From positions 186,001 through 250,000 of the forward strand of contig NZ_VCIW01000007.1 in assembly GCF_005765165.1 (NCBI RefSeq): a stretch of DNA of 64,000 nucleotides, read 5' to 3'. Position numbers and translations under genes: made by a program. The notes below the pieces were generated by a model. It ran no database searches. It was not told the origin of the DNA and was given only the letters and a program-made list of their open reading frames with translations. Of the stretch, positions 30,895 through 38,561 are shown piece by piece. Positions within the stretch are counted from its first letter, which is position 1. Each line of letters begins with the position of its first letter. Source of the stretch: Paenibacillus antri (lineage in GTDB: Bacteria > Bacillota > Bacilli > Paenibacillales > YIM-B00363).

Positions 30895-32166
30895 ATGATG
30901 TCGATTCCGTATCAAGCCCATTCCCCCAGTGTAAGGAGTCTATTTAGTAACCGAATCGTTCAGTCTGTCTTATTGTCGGGGTTGCTGCTGCAGATGGGGA
31001 TCTGGATTCGCAATTTTGCAATTCTGCTCTTTGTAACGGAGCAAACGAATAAAGACCCCGTAGCCATCGCGCTGATCTCAGTGGCGGAGTTCGCGCCGAT
31101 CTTTGTTTTTTCCTTTATCGGCGGTACGTTCGCCGACCGGTGGAGACCCAAACGAACGATGATTATTTGCGATTTACTTAGCGCTTTATCCATCTTCGTC
31201 GTCTTATTGGCGCTAGTTTACGGCGGGTGGAAAGCGATCTTCTTCGCCACGCTGGTTTCATCGATTCTGTCTCAATTTTCCCAACCGTCCGGGATGAAGT
31301 TATTTAAGCTTCATGTACCGGAATCGCTGATGGGCATGGGGATGTCGATGTACCAAACGATGATGTCCGTCTTTATGGTTTTCGGGCCGATTCTCGGCAC
31401 GTTGATTTATTTCCGTTTCGGCATTCAGGTCGCCATCGCGATCATGGGGATTTGTTTTCTCTTGTCGGCGGCGGCGCTTACGTTGCTCCCTCCGGACCGG
31501 AAAGACCGGAATAGCGGGCAATCCTCGTCGGTGAACATATCCCGCGAGATGAAACTAGGGATTAAATATGTAACCTCTAAGAAGATTTTTATGTATATGG
31601 GCGCATTCTTCTTGGCCGGCGGCATGGGCCTCGGATTAATTAGCCCGCTCGGGATTTTCTTGGTTACGGAGCAGTTGGGGTTATCGGCGGAAAGTCTGCA
31701 ATGGTTTACTTCGCTGAACGGCATCGGCATGATTCTCGGCGGCATTATTGCGATGGGGCTCTCGAAGCATGTCCCGCCGCAGAAGCTGCTATTGACCGGA
31801 TTTATTGCGAATGCGCTGGCCGTGTCCGTGCTGGGTACGGTTCCGGTCTTGAGCATTGCGCTTGCCGCACAGTTCCTCTCCGGACTCATGGTTCCTTTTA
31901 TTCACATTGCATGCAATACGTTAATTCTTAACCAAGTAGAGGAAGCTTACGTCGGAAGAGTGAACGGCATTCTAAATCCGCTCTTTATGGGCGGGATGGT
32001 CCTCAACATGAGCTTCGTGGGGGTGATCAAGGAACAATTGCCTCTCGGCGCGATTTACCTGATCGCGTCAGGCATTTTCATGATCGGCGTACTTGCCGCG
32101 CTGCCGCTCGCGAAGATGAAGCTGGAACGCCGGATCCATGCGGCCGGTCTGCATCACCATCATTGA
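30895..32166 (+). CDS. Major facilitator superfamily exporter (MFS_3/EntS-like)
   Basis: This 423-residue protein has about twelve membrane segments and the loop-2 motif GTFADRWRPKR (about residues 75-85) typical of drug and siderophore exporters related to MefA and EntS. ATG 30895 follows GCGAGGTG at close spacing; ATG 30898 is an alternative. The C-terminus ends in four natural histidines, which is uncommon. It is transcribed alone between two terminators. The substrate cannot be read from the sequence. Confidence 0.85.
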   Translation: MMSIPYQAHSPSVRSLFSNRIVQSVLLSGLLLQMGIWIRNFAILLFVTEQTNKDPVAIALISVAEFAPIFVFSFIGGTFADRWRPKRTMIICDLLSALSIFVVLLALVYGGWKAIFFATLVSSILSQFSQPSGMKLFKLHVPESLMGMGMSMYQTMMSVFMVFGPILGTLIYFRFGIQVAIAIMGICFLLSAAALTLLPPDRKDRNSGQSSSVNISREMKLGIKYVTSKKIFMYMGAFFLAGGMGLGLISPLGIFLVTEQLGLSAESLQWFTSLNGIGMILGGIIAMGLSKHVPPQKLLLTGFIANALAVSVLGTVPVLSIALAAQFLSGLMVPFIHIACNTLILNQVEEAYVGRVNGILNPLFMGGMVLNMSFVGVIKEQLPLGAIYLIASGIFMIGVLAALPLAKMKLERRIHAAGLHHHH

Positions 32167-32217
32167 TCGCCTGATTTCCGTGCCGCGACTTAGTTTTTCT
32201 GAATAAGTTTCCTCACC

Positions 32218-32250
32218 TGGGATCGGCTCCGGCCGATTCCAGTTTTTGTT
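32218..32250 (+). terminator. Intrinsic terminator after the MFS exporter
   Basis: TGGGATCGGC (32218-32227) pairs with GCCGATTCCA (32232-32241) with one wobble and a 4-base loop, followed by GTTTTTGTT. In the remaining 200 bases before the next gene I see no clear promoter. Confidence 0.8.
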
Positions 32251-32450
32251 CGATCGCGGCAATTTCGCGTGTGATATTATAGAGGCGGGATCGGCAGAGA
32301 CGCGTTTCATTCGGGCTGTAAAACAAGCGGTCGCGTCGAATGATAGGAATAACGGGAAATTACAGTATCGGTTCCTAGCCCGGATTTGTAACAATGGAGG
32401 ATGTAACAGTACCCTGCTCGGAAGACGCGGACACGGAGGCGAAACATTAC

Positions 32451-34769
32451 ATGAATGTCGTGGGCGTGTATCGTTCCAAAAAATATTTGCAGCGCATCCT
32501 GACGACGATTACGTTGGTTTTGGTCGGGCTGCTGATCGTCTCGTCGGCTGCAATCTATTATACGTCCGAGAAAACCGTGCTGCTTATGCAACGGGACACG
32601 AACGAGAAAATATTGGCGCAAGTCAACTTCAACATCGCCAACATGAACGACGTGATCAGCAATATGGCCGCCTCGCTATACTTTGATCCGGAGCTCGTTC
32701 CGCTTATGACGACGAAAAACATCCATATCATGGATCTGATTAAGAAGCAAAACCGTCTCGACTCCGTCGTGAACGCGACGTCGTTCCTGCATTCGATCGT
32801 CGTCTACAACGGCTTCTCCGACCAGGTGTACTCGGGGGGAGACTCCGTCTTCAGGCATCCGGAGAGCGTTGCGGCAGCCAAGCTGAAGGCGTTCTTGAAG
32901 GAGGCGGACGGCGTCGTGAAGATGCGGCTCATTCCGCTTCATCTATTTTCTAAGGAGCCGAAGGTCGACGTCTTGTCGTTTATGATGTACGACGAATCCC
33001 GGTCGTATAACGGGAAGGACAGCGTGTTCATCTTGAATGTGAAGCCGGAGTGGCTGTTCGACAATGTGAAAATGATCAACGACCTCGCCGTGAAGCAGGC
33101 GAGCGCAATCTTCCTAGTCGACGGCCGGGGGAACGTGCTGGATTCGGCGGGCCTACGGCCGGCGGCAATCGCCGAATGGGAATCGATCCGGCGATTGCCC
33201 GAGCTGTCGGCGCAGGGATACGGGGATTTCGTGATCGACGTCGACGGGGAGAAAAGTCTCGTCACGTATAGCGACACCGGTATCAGCGATCTGCGGGTCG
33301 TGACGGTGCAGGCGTATTCGGCCGTGTTGAGCGACCTGCTGCGGATGCGAACCGCCGCCGTCGCGATTACGATCGGCTTTCTAATCGCATCGGTGATCGT
33401 CTCCCTATGGGTGTCGCACAAGCTGTACGAGCCGGTGGCGAGGCTCATGAACCGGATCCGGAAATACGAGGACGATCATCAGATACGGCAACAGCCGGAC
33501 TATGACGAGCTGTCGTACGCGTCGACGGCGTACGAACAAGCGATGGAAAACTTGAACCGAGCCCGGGAACATGCGAAGGATAAACAGAAGACGTTGATGC
33601 AGTACGACCTTCGCAGACTGATTACGGACAGCGCAACGATGACGAAGGGACAGTTCGATCAGCTGATCGCGCAACACCGGCTGCCGATTCGCAGTCAAGG
33701 CGCGTATACGCTCGCCGTGCTGCGAATCGCCGAATACGGCCGGCGGAAAGATCGGGAGGCCGATTGGCCGTTATTCCGATTCGCCATCTCGAATATCGCG
33801 CAGGAAATCGTGTCCGCCGATTCCGAGTGCATATCGATCGACATGCGTGACGATCATCTCGTCGTTCTCCTCCAACGCGGAGGCGACGTCGGCGATCTCG
33901 TCCCGACGTTCGAGTCCGTGCAGCGAGTCGTTCGGGAATATTACCGGCTGACGATCGTCGTGGCGTTGAGCGAGCCGTTCGAGGCGTACCCGTCGATCGC
34001 GAAACAGTACGACCGAACGCTGCAATATTCGATGTACAGCATCGTATACGGTCCGTCGCGGGTCATTTTACCGCACACGGTCGCCGAAAATATAGAGAAC
34101 ATTGCCTATCAGCTGCCGGGGGACGTGGAGAAGAAGCTGGTCGAGGGGCTGAAAGCGGCCGATCGGAAGCAGTTGGACGATGCGCTGGATCGGGCGATCG
34201 CTCATATATCGAAGCTGAATTCCGATTTCATCATGTTTTCGGTTATGCAGGTCGTCGTGCTGATCAAAAATACGATCAAGGAGATCGGCGAAAATCGCTT
34301 GCAGTCGATCGCCCTCGACGTGAACGCGTTCAACCGCGACGTGCTGAATATTCAATCGCTGGACGAATTGCGCGAGCTCGTGTCCGGGCTGTTCCGCGAC
34401 ATCGCGGAACACGGCAAATCCGGCAAGGAGGAACGCAACGATATCGTCACGGAGACGGTGAAGGACATCATTAAAGAAAATTACAAGGATCCGAATTTGA
34501 ATATGCAAGGCCTTTCCTCGATGGTCCGCATTTCCTACGATTACTTGGGCCGATTGTTCAAGAAGAACGAGACGATGTCGATATCGGATTACATTAACGA
34601 GGTTCGTCTGGAACAGGCGCGAATCTTGCTGGAGACGAAGGACTACAGCGTTTCGCAAATTATGGAGCAGGTCGGATTTACGAACCACAGCTACTTTTTC
34701 AAATTATTCAAGAAGAAATTCGGCACGACGCCGCGGGAATATCGGCTCAAGAAGTCGCTGTCTCCGTAG
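32451..34769 (+). CDS. Membrane-bound AraC-type regulator (YesN-like, Cache sensor)
   Basis: This 772-residue protein has two membrane segments (about residues 16-38 and 300-322) flanking an extracytoplasmic Cache-like domain, a HAMP-like region, a central cytoplasmic domain and a C-terminal AraC HTH pair (last 100 residues, with NLNMQGLSSMVRISYDYLGRLFKK and YSVSQIMEQVGFTNHSYFFKLFKKKFGTTP). This layout is typical of Paenibacillus regulators that sense outside sugars. ATG 32451 has GGAGG 11 bases before it; ATG 32394 has no ribosome binding site. It lies just upstream of the transporter/beta-helix operon and should activate it, perhaps through the direct repeats at 34842. Confidence 0.9.
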   Translation: MNVVGVYRSKKYLQRILTTITLVLVGLLIVSSAAIYYTSEKTVLLMQRDTNEKILAQVNFNIANMNDVISNMAASLYFDPELVPLMTTKNIHIMDLIKKQNRLDSVVNATSFLHSIVVYNGFSDQVYSGGDSVFRHPESVAAAKLKAFLKEADGVVKMRLIPLHLFSKEPKVDVLSFMMYDESRSYNGKDSVFILNVKPEWLFDNVKMINDLAVKQASAIFLVDGRGNVLDSAGLRPAAIAEWESIRRLPELSAQGYGDFVIDVDGEKSLVTYSDTGISDLRVVTVQAYSAVLSDLLRMRTAAVAITIGFLIASVIVSLWVSHKLYEPVARLMNRIRKYEDDHQIRQQPDYDELSYASTAYEQAMENLNRAREHAKDKQKTLMQYDLRRLITDSATMTKGQFDQLIAQHRLPIRSQGAYTLAVLRIAEYGRRKDREADWPLFRFAISNIAQEIVSADSECISIDMRDDHLVVLLQRGGDVGDLVPTFESVQRVVREYYRLTIVVALSEPFEAYPSIAKQYDRTLQYSMYSIVYGPSRVILPHTVAENIENIAYQLPGDVEKKLVEGLKAADRKQLDDALDRAIAHISKLNSDFIMFSVMQVVVLIKNTIKEIGENRLQSIALDVNAFNRDVLNIQSLDELRELVSGLFRDIAEHGKSGKEERNDIVTETVKDIIKENYKDPNLNMQGLSSMVRISYDYLGRLFKKNETMSISDYINEVRLEQARILLETKDYSVSQIMEQVGFTNHSYFFKLFKKKFGTTPREYRLKKSLSP

Positions 34770-34783
34770 TGGCGCGAACGGAC

Positions 34784-34821
34784 AGGAAGGGAAGCGGAAC
34801 CCCGCCCCTTCCTTTTTTTTT
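34784..34821 (+). terminator. Intrinsic terminator after the AraC-type regulator
   Basis: AGGAAGGG plus GCGG (34784-34797, two bulged A) pairs with CCGC plus CCCTTCCT (34802-34813), followed by a run of nine T. It separates the regulator from the operon it probably controls. Confidence 0.85.
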
Positions 34822-34841
34822 ACGTATCAAGAAACTTGCAT

Positions 34842-34892
34842 GTTTTCCGGAATATCGCACCGGGGAATCCGACGTTTTCCGGAATTGTGCAC
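34842..34892 (+). promoter_or_regulatory. 19-base direct repeats, candidate AraC-type activator sites
   Basis: GTTTTCCGGAATATCGCAC (34842-34860) and GTTTTCCGGAATTGTGCAC (34874-34892) match at 16 of 19 positions and start 32 bases apart, three helical turns. No clear -35 follows, as expected for an activated promoter. Direct repeats are the usual binding layout of AraC proteins. Confidence 0.5.
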
Positions 34893-34953
34893 TAGGCGGG
34901 GCCGCCGGATTTTGCCACGATAGAGTCGCAAACCCACTTCGAGAGGAAAAGGT

Positions 34954-35934
34954 GTGACGAGCATGGCTCAAACGGCGGCGAATCGGGCGGAGGAAGCCTT
35001 AGAGCGAAACGGGGGAGGCTTCGTTCGCAAGGAATGGCGGCAATTTAAGAAACATTACGAGCTGACGTTGATCGTTTTGCCCGCCGCGATCAAAATTTTC
35101 ATTTTTTCGTACCTGCCGATGTACGGCGTCGTGGTCGCGTTCAAAAATTACCGGTACGACTTAGGGATCTTCGGCAGCGAGTGGGTCGGACTGAAAAACT
35201 TCGAGTTTTTTTTCGTGTCCGAGTACGCATGGCGCATCACGCGTAATACGGTGTTATACGAGCTTGGCTACTTGGCGCTTACGACGGTTTGCGCCCTCGC
35301 GCTGGCGGTCATGATGAATGAAATCGGACGAACGATCCTGAAGGTGTACCAGACAGCGCTGTTTCTGCCGTACTTCTTGTCCTGGGCTGTCGTATTTTAT
35401 ATCGTCTTCGCCTTCCTGGACATCAACAACGGGGTGTTGAACCGACTGATCGAACAGTTCGGCGGAACGGCCCGCCACTGGTATATGGAGGCGGAGCCGT
35501 GGCCTTACATTCTGAACATCGTCGCCTTGTGGAAGCGCATCGGATTTTCCGCGCTCGTCTACTACGCCGGCATTATGGCGATCAACCAGGAGTACTACGA
35601 AGCGGCGAAAATCGATGGCGCCACGCGCTTGCAAATGGCGACTCGAATCACGATTCCGATGATCATGCCGCTCGTGGCGATTTTGATCATTCTTGCGATC
35701 GGCAGCCTGTTCTCGGGCGACTTCGGACTCCATTTCTTCATCCCGAACAATTCGGGCATGACGTACCCGACGACGGACATTATCGACACATACGTCTACA
35801 GGGCGCTTATGGGGATCGGCGATCCGGGCATGGCCGCGGCGGTCGGTCTCGTTCAATCGCTCGTCGGGCTTGCCTTGGTCGTCTCGGCGAATGCGGTCGT
35901 TCGAAAAATCAACCCGGATAATTCTTTATGGTAG
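34954..35934 (+). CDS. Sugar ABC transporter permease, LplB type
   Basis: This 326-residue inner-membrane protein has six predicted helices, the phrase FSYLPMYGVVVAFKNY characteristic of LplB, and the coupling loop EAAKIDGATRLQMATRITIP (about residues 216-235). GTG 34954 has GAGAGG 7 bases upstream; the ATG at 34963, three codons later, is equally possible. It leads the operon driven from the region with the direct repeats at 34842. Confidence 0.9.
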   Translation: MTSMAQTAANRAEEALERNGGGFVRKEWRQFKKHYELTLIVLPAAIKIFIFSYLPMYGVVVAFKNYRYDLGIFGSEWVGLKNFEFFFVSEYAWRITRNTVLYELGYLALTTVCALALAVMMNEIGRTILKVYQTALFLPYFLSWAVVFYIVFAFLDINNGVLNRLIEQFGGTARHWYMEAEPWPYILNIVALWKRIGFSALVYYAGIMAINQEYYEAAKIDGATRLQMATRITIPMIMPLVAILIILAIGSLFSGDFGLHFFIPNNSGMTYPTTDIIDTYVYRALMGIGDPGMAAAVGLVQSLVGLALVVSANAVVRKINPDNSLW

Positions 35935-35951
35935 AGGGGAGGTTGTTGAGT

Positions 35952-36836
35952 ATGCGAAAATCGTTTTCCCTCGCGGAGCTCGCGATTCATCTGATTTTCG
36001 TCGCGACGACGATCGCCATGGTCGTTCCGTTCCTGCTCGTCGTATCGATCTCGCTGACGGAGGAGCGAATGTTGAACGAGCTCGGCTACCGGCTGATCCC
36101 GCCGAAGATCAGCTTCGATGCGTACCGGTACATATTCGAGTCGCCGGTCATTCTGTCCCGAGCCTATGGGGTGACGATCATGTCTACGGCGCTCGGCACG
36201 TTCGGCAGCCTGCTGTTGACCGCGATGATGGGGTACGGCATCTCGCGGCGGGATTATCGGTATAATCGCCCGGTTACGTTTTTCGTCTTCTTTACGATGA
36301 TGTTCAGCGGGGGTCTGGTGCCGACGTACATCTTGATCACCCAATATCTTCATCTCCGCGACACGATATGGGCGCTCATCTTGCCTGGCATGCTATCGCC
36401 CTTTTATATCATGGTCATGAAGGGGTTTCTGACCAAGGTGCCGCACGAAATTATCGAATCCGCGAAAATCGACGGCGCGAGGGAATGGACGATCTTCGTC
36501 CGCATCGTCCTGCCGTTGTCCGCGCCGGCGCTGGCGACGCTCGGCCTGTTCATCTCGTTCAACTATTGGAACTCGTGGTTTCCCGCCATGCTTTATATCG
36601 ACAACGAAAAGCTCGTGCCGATTCAACTCCTGCTCGTGCGGATGATGCAGACGATCAATTTCTTGACGACGCATTCGGAATTCGTAAGCCGCTTGAATGT
36701 CGATCTTGCCGAGTTTCCGAACCTGTCGGCCCGGATGGCGATGACGGTGCTGGCCGCCGGCCCGATGATGTTCGTGTTTCCGTTCTTCCAACGGTATTTC
36801 GTGCAAGGCTTGACGGTCGGTTCGTTGAAGGGTTGA
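35952..36836 (+). CDS. Sugar ABC transporter permease, LplC type
   Basis: This 294-residue protein is the partner permease, with six helices, the coupling loop ESAKIDGAREWTIFVRIVLP and the standard ending FFQRYFVQGLTVGSLKG. ATG 35952 is preceded by GGGGAGG at 35936-35942; the in-frame ATG at 35928 overlaps the previous stop and is less likely. The next gene is the binding lipoprotein, so this set is ordered BCA instead of ABC. Confidence 0.9.
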   Translation: MRKSFSLAELAIHLIFVATTIAMVVPFLLVVSISLTEERMLNELGYRLIPPKISFDAYRYIFESPVILSRAYGVTIMSTALGTFGSLLLTAMMGYGISRRDYRYNRPVTFFVFFTMMFSGGLVPTYILITQYLHLRDTIWALILPGMLSPFYIMVMKGFLTKVPHEIIESAKIDGAREWTIFVRIVLPLSAPALATLGLFISFNYWNSWFPAMLYIDNEKLVPIQLLLVRMMQTINFLTTHSEFVSRLNVDLAEFPNLSARMAMTVLAAGPMMFVFPFFQRYFVQGLTVGSLKG

Positions 36837-36942
36837 TTCTTCATTCCGGCGCCGCCGTCCGGGGAAGGAGGTGAGACGGGAACGATCGGGCGCACGCCGT
36901 CATGCCATATATGCAGTCTTATATCCAACAAGGAGGGTTTCT

Positions 36943-38481
36943 ATGTATCAGACGAAGAAGCTTTGGTATTCCATCGGTTGGATCGCGACGATCGTCGCGA
37001 TGCTCGTCCTCGTCGCCTGCTCCGGCGCGCCGGCGAGCGAGCCGCAGGACGGGGCGTCCCCTTCCGTCGGCACGGAATCGGGTGCGACCCCCGAGCCGAC
37101 CGCGCCGGCCGAGGAAGCGCTGCCGGAGGTCGAATTAACGTGGTACGTGCCGCAGGGAGAGATGCAGACGGACTATGCCGCCGTGGAACAGGCGATTAAC
37201 GAGTACATCAAGCCGAAGATCAATGCGACCTTGAAGTTGAAGCCGATCATCTTCGCTTCGTACCCGGAGAAGATGAATACGATTATCTCCGCAGGGGAAG
37301 CATTCGATCTGCTGTGGGTGGCGAACTGGTCGTTCATCTATCAGGACGTCGCGAATAAGGGAGCGCTGCTCGAGCTTGACGGGCTGCTGGACGAGTACGG
37401 CGCGGAATTCCGGGACAGCTTGCCCGATGTCGCCTGGGAAGACGTTAAGCTGGACGGGAAGATTTACGGGGTACCGAACTACCAGATCGCCGCATCGACA
37501 TACGGCTTCGCCATTCAGAAGCAGTACGCGGAGAAGTACAACCTCGATACGAGCGCAATCAAGTCGTTCGCGGATCTGGAGCCGTTCCTCGAGACGATTA
37601 AGCAGAACGAACCCGACCTGATTCCGTATACGACGGATACCGACTTCCGCGGGACGATGTACGGCTATCTTAAGGGGCCGAGCGAAATCCACGTCAAGGC
37701 GGGCGATCCGACGTACACAGTGGTCGATTACGTGCAGACGCCGGAATTCATGCAGCATTACGAGCGGCTGCACAGCTGGTATAACAAAGGGTATATCAAC
37801 AAGGACGCGGCAACGACGCCGCTGATGGATACGCTCAAGACCGGCAAAGTCGTCGTTCGCTTCGAACCGACGCTGAAGCCGGGCGGCGAGGTGGAGGAGA
37901 AGCTCAAAAACGGCGGGAACGATGTCGTCTTCGCGCCGCTGTGGGAAGTGGAATTTACCGGCGTTACGTCCACGATGACCGCCATCAGCAAGACTTCGAA
38001 AAACCCGGAGCGCGCCATGATGTTCCTGAACCTCGTCAACACCGATCCGACGCTGTTCAACTTGCTTGCGAACGGCGTGGAAGGCAAGCATTACGAGAAG
38101 CTCGACGAGAAGACGATCCGCATCGTCAAAGAAGGCGGGTACGCGCCGAACGCTGACTGGGTGTTCGGCAACGTGACGAACGGCTACCTGCAGGAAGGGA
38201 AGGCGCCGGATACGTGGGAGAAGACGATCGAGATGAACGAGACGGCGAAGGTGCCGCCGCTGTACGGCTTTAAATACGATAAGAATCCGGTCAAGACGGA
38301 GGAAGCGAATATCGCCGCCGTGACCAAGGAATTTAGGGCGGCCGTCTTTACGGGAACAGTGGACCCTAAGGAGTATATACCGAAATGGACCGAAGCCCGA
38401 AAGAAGGCGGGAATCGACGTCATTCTGGCGGAGCAGCAGCGTCAGCTTGACGCATGGTTGAAAGAGAAGGGTATGAAGTAA
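36943..38481 (+). CDS. Sugar-binding lipoprotein (LplA-type SBP)
   Basis: This 512-residue protein starts at ATG 36943 behind AAGGAGGG; earlier in-frame codons have no such site. The lipobox LVAC places the lipidated cysteine at residue 26, followed by an acidic Pro/Ala linker and a large family 1 solute-binding domain with the usual phrases (GKIYGVPNYQIAAS, NPERAMMFLNLVNTDPTLFNLL). It should deliver oligosaccharides released by the two beta-helix proteins downstream to the permease pair just upstream. Confidence 0.9.
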   Translation: MYQTKKLWYSIGWIATIVAMLVLVACSGAPASEPQDGASPSVGTESGATPEPTAPAEEALPEVELTWYVPQGEMQTDYAAVEQAINEYIKPKINATLKLKPIIFASYPEKMNTIISAGEAFDLLWVANWSFIYQDVANKGALLELDGLLDEYGAEFRDSLPDVAWEDVKLDGKIYGVPNYQIAASTYGFAIQKQYAEKYNLDTSAIKSFADLEPFLETIKQNEPDLIPYTTDTDFRGTMYGYLKGPSEIHVKAGDPTYTVVDYVQTPEFMQHYERLHSWYNKGYINKDAATTPLMDTLKTGKVVVRFEPTLKPGGEVEEKLKNGGNDVVFAPLWEVEFTGVTSTMTAISKTSKNPERAMMFLNLVNTDPTLFNLLANGVEGKHYEKLDEKTIRIVKEGGYAPNADWVFGNVTNGYLQEGKAPDTWEKTIEMNETAKVPPLYGFKYDKNPVKTEEANIAAVTKEFRAAVFTGTVDPKEYIPKWTEARKKAGIDVILAEQQRQLDAWLKEKGMK

Positions 38482-38561
38482 TTCGGGAGTTGCGGGGTTC
38501 GGTGCGGCTGATCGGAAGCATCCGACCCCGTTTCTAACCATTGTCGAAAGGACGTGGAAAG

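Noticed and set aside
37135-38541. Long open frame of 468 codons on the minus strand
   Set aside because: It is antisense to a clear solute-binding lipoprotein, has Arg/Val-rich composition typical of shadow frames in GC-rich genes, and has no ribosome binding site or known domain.
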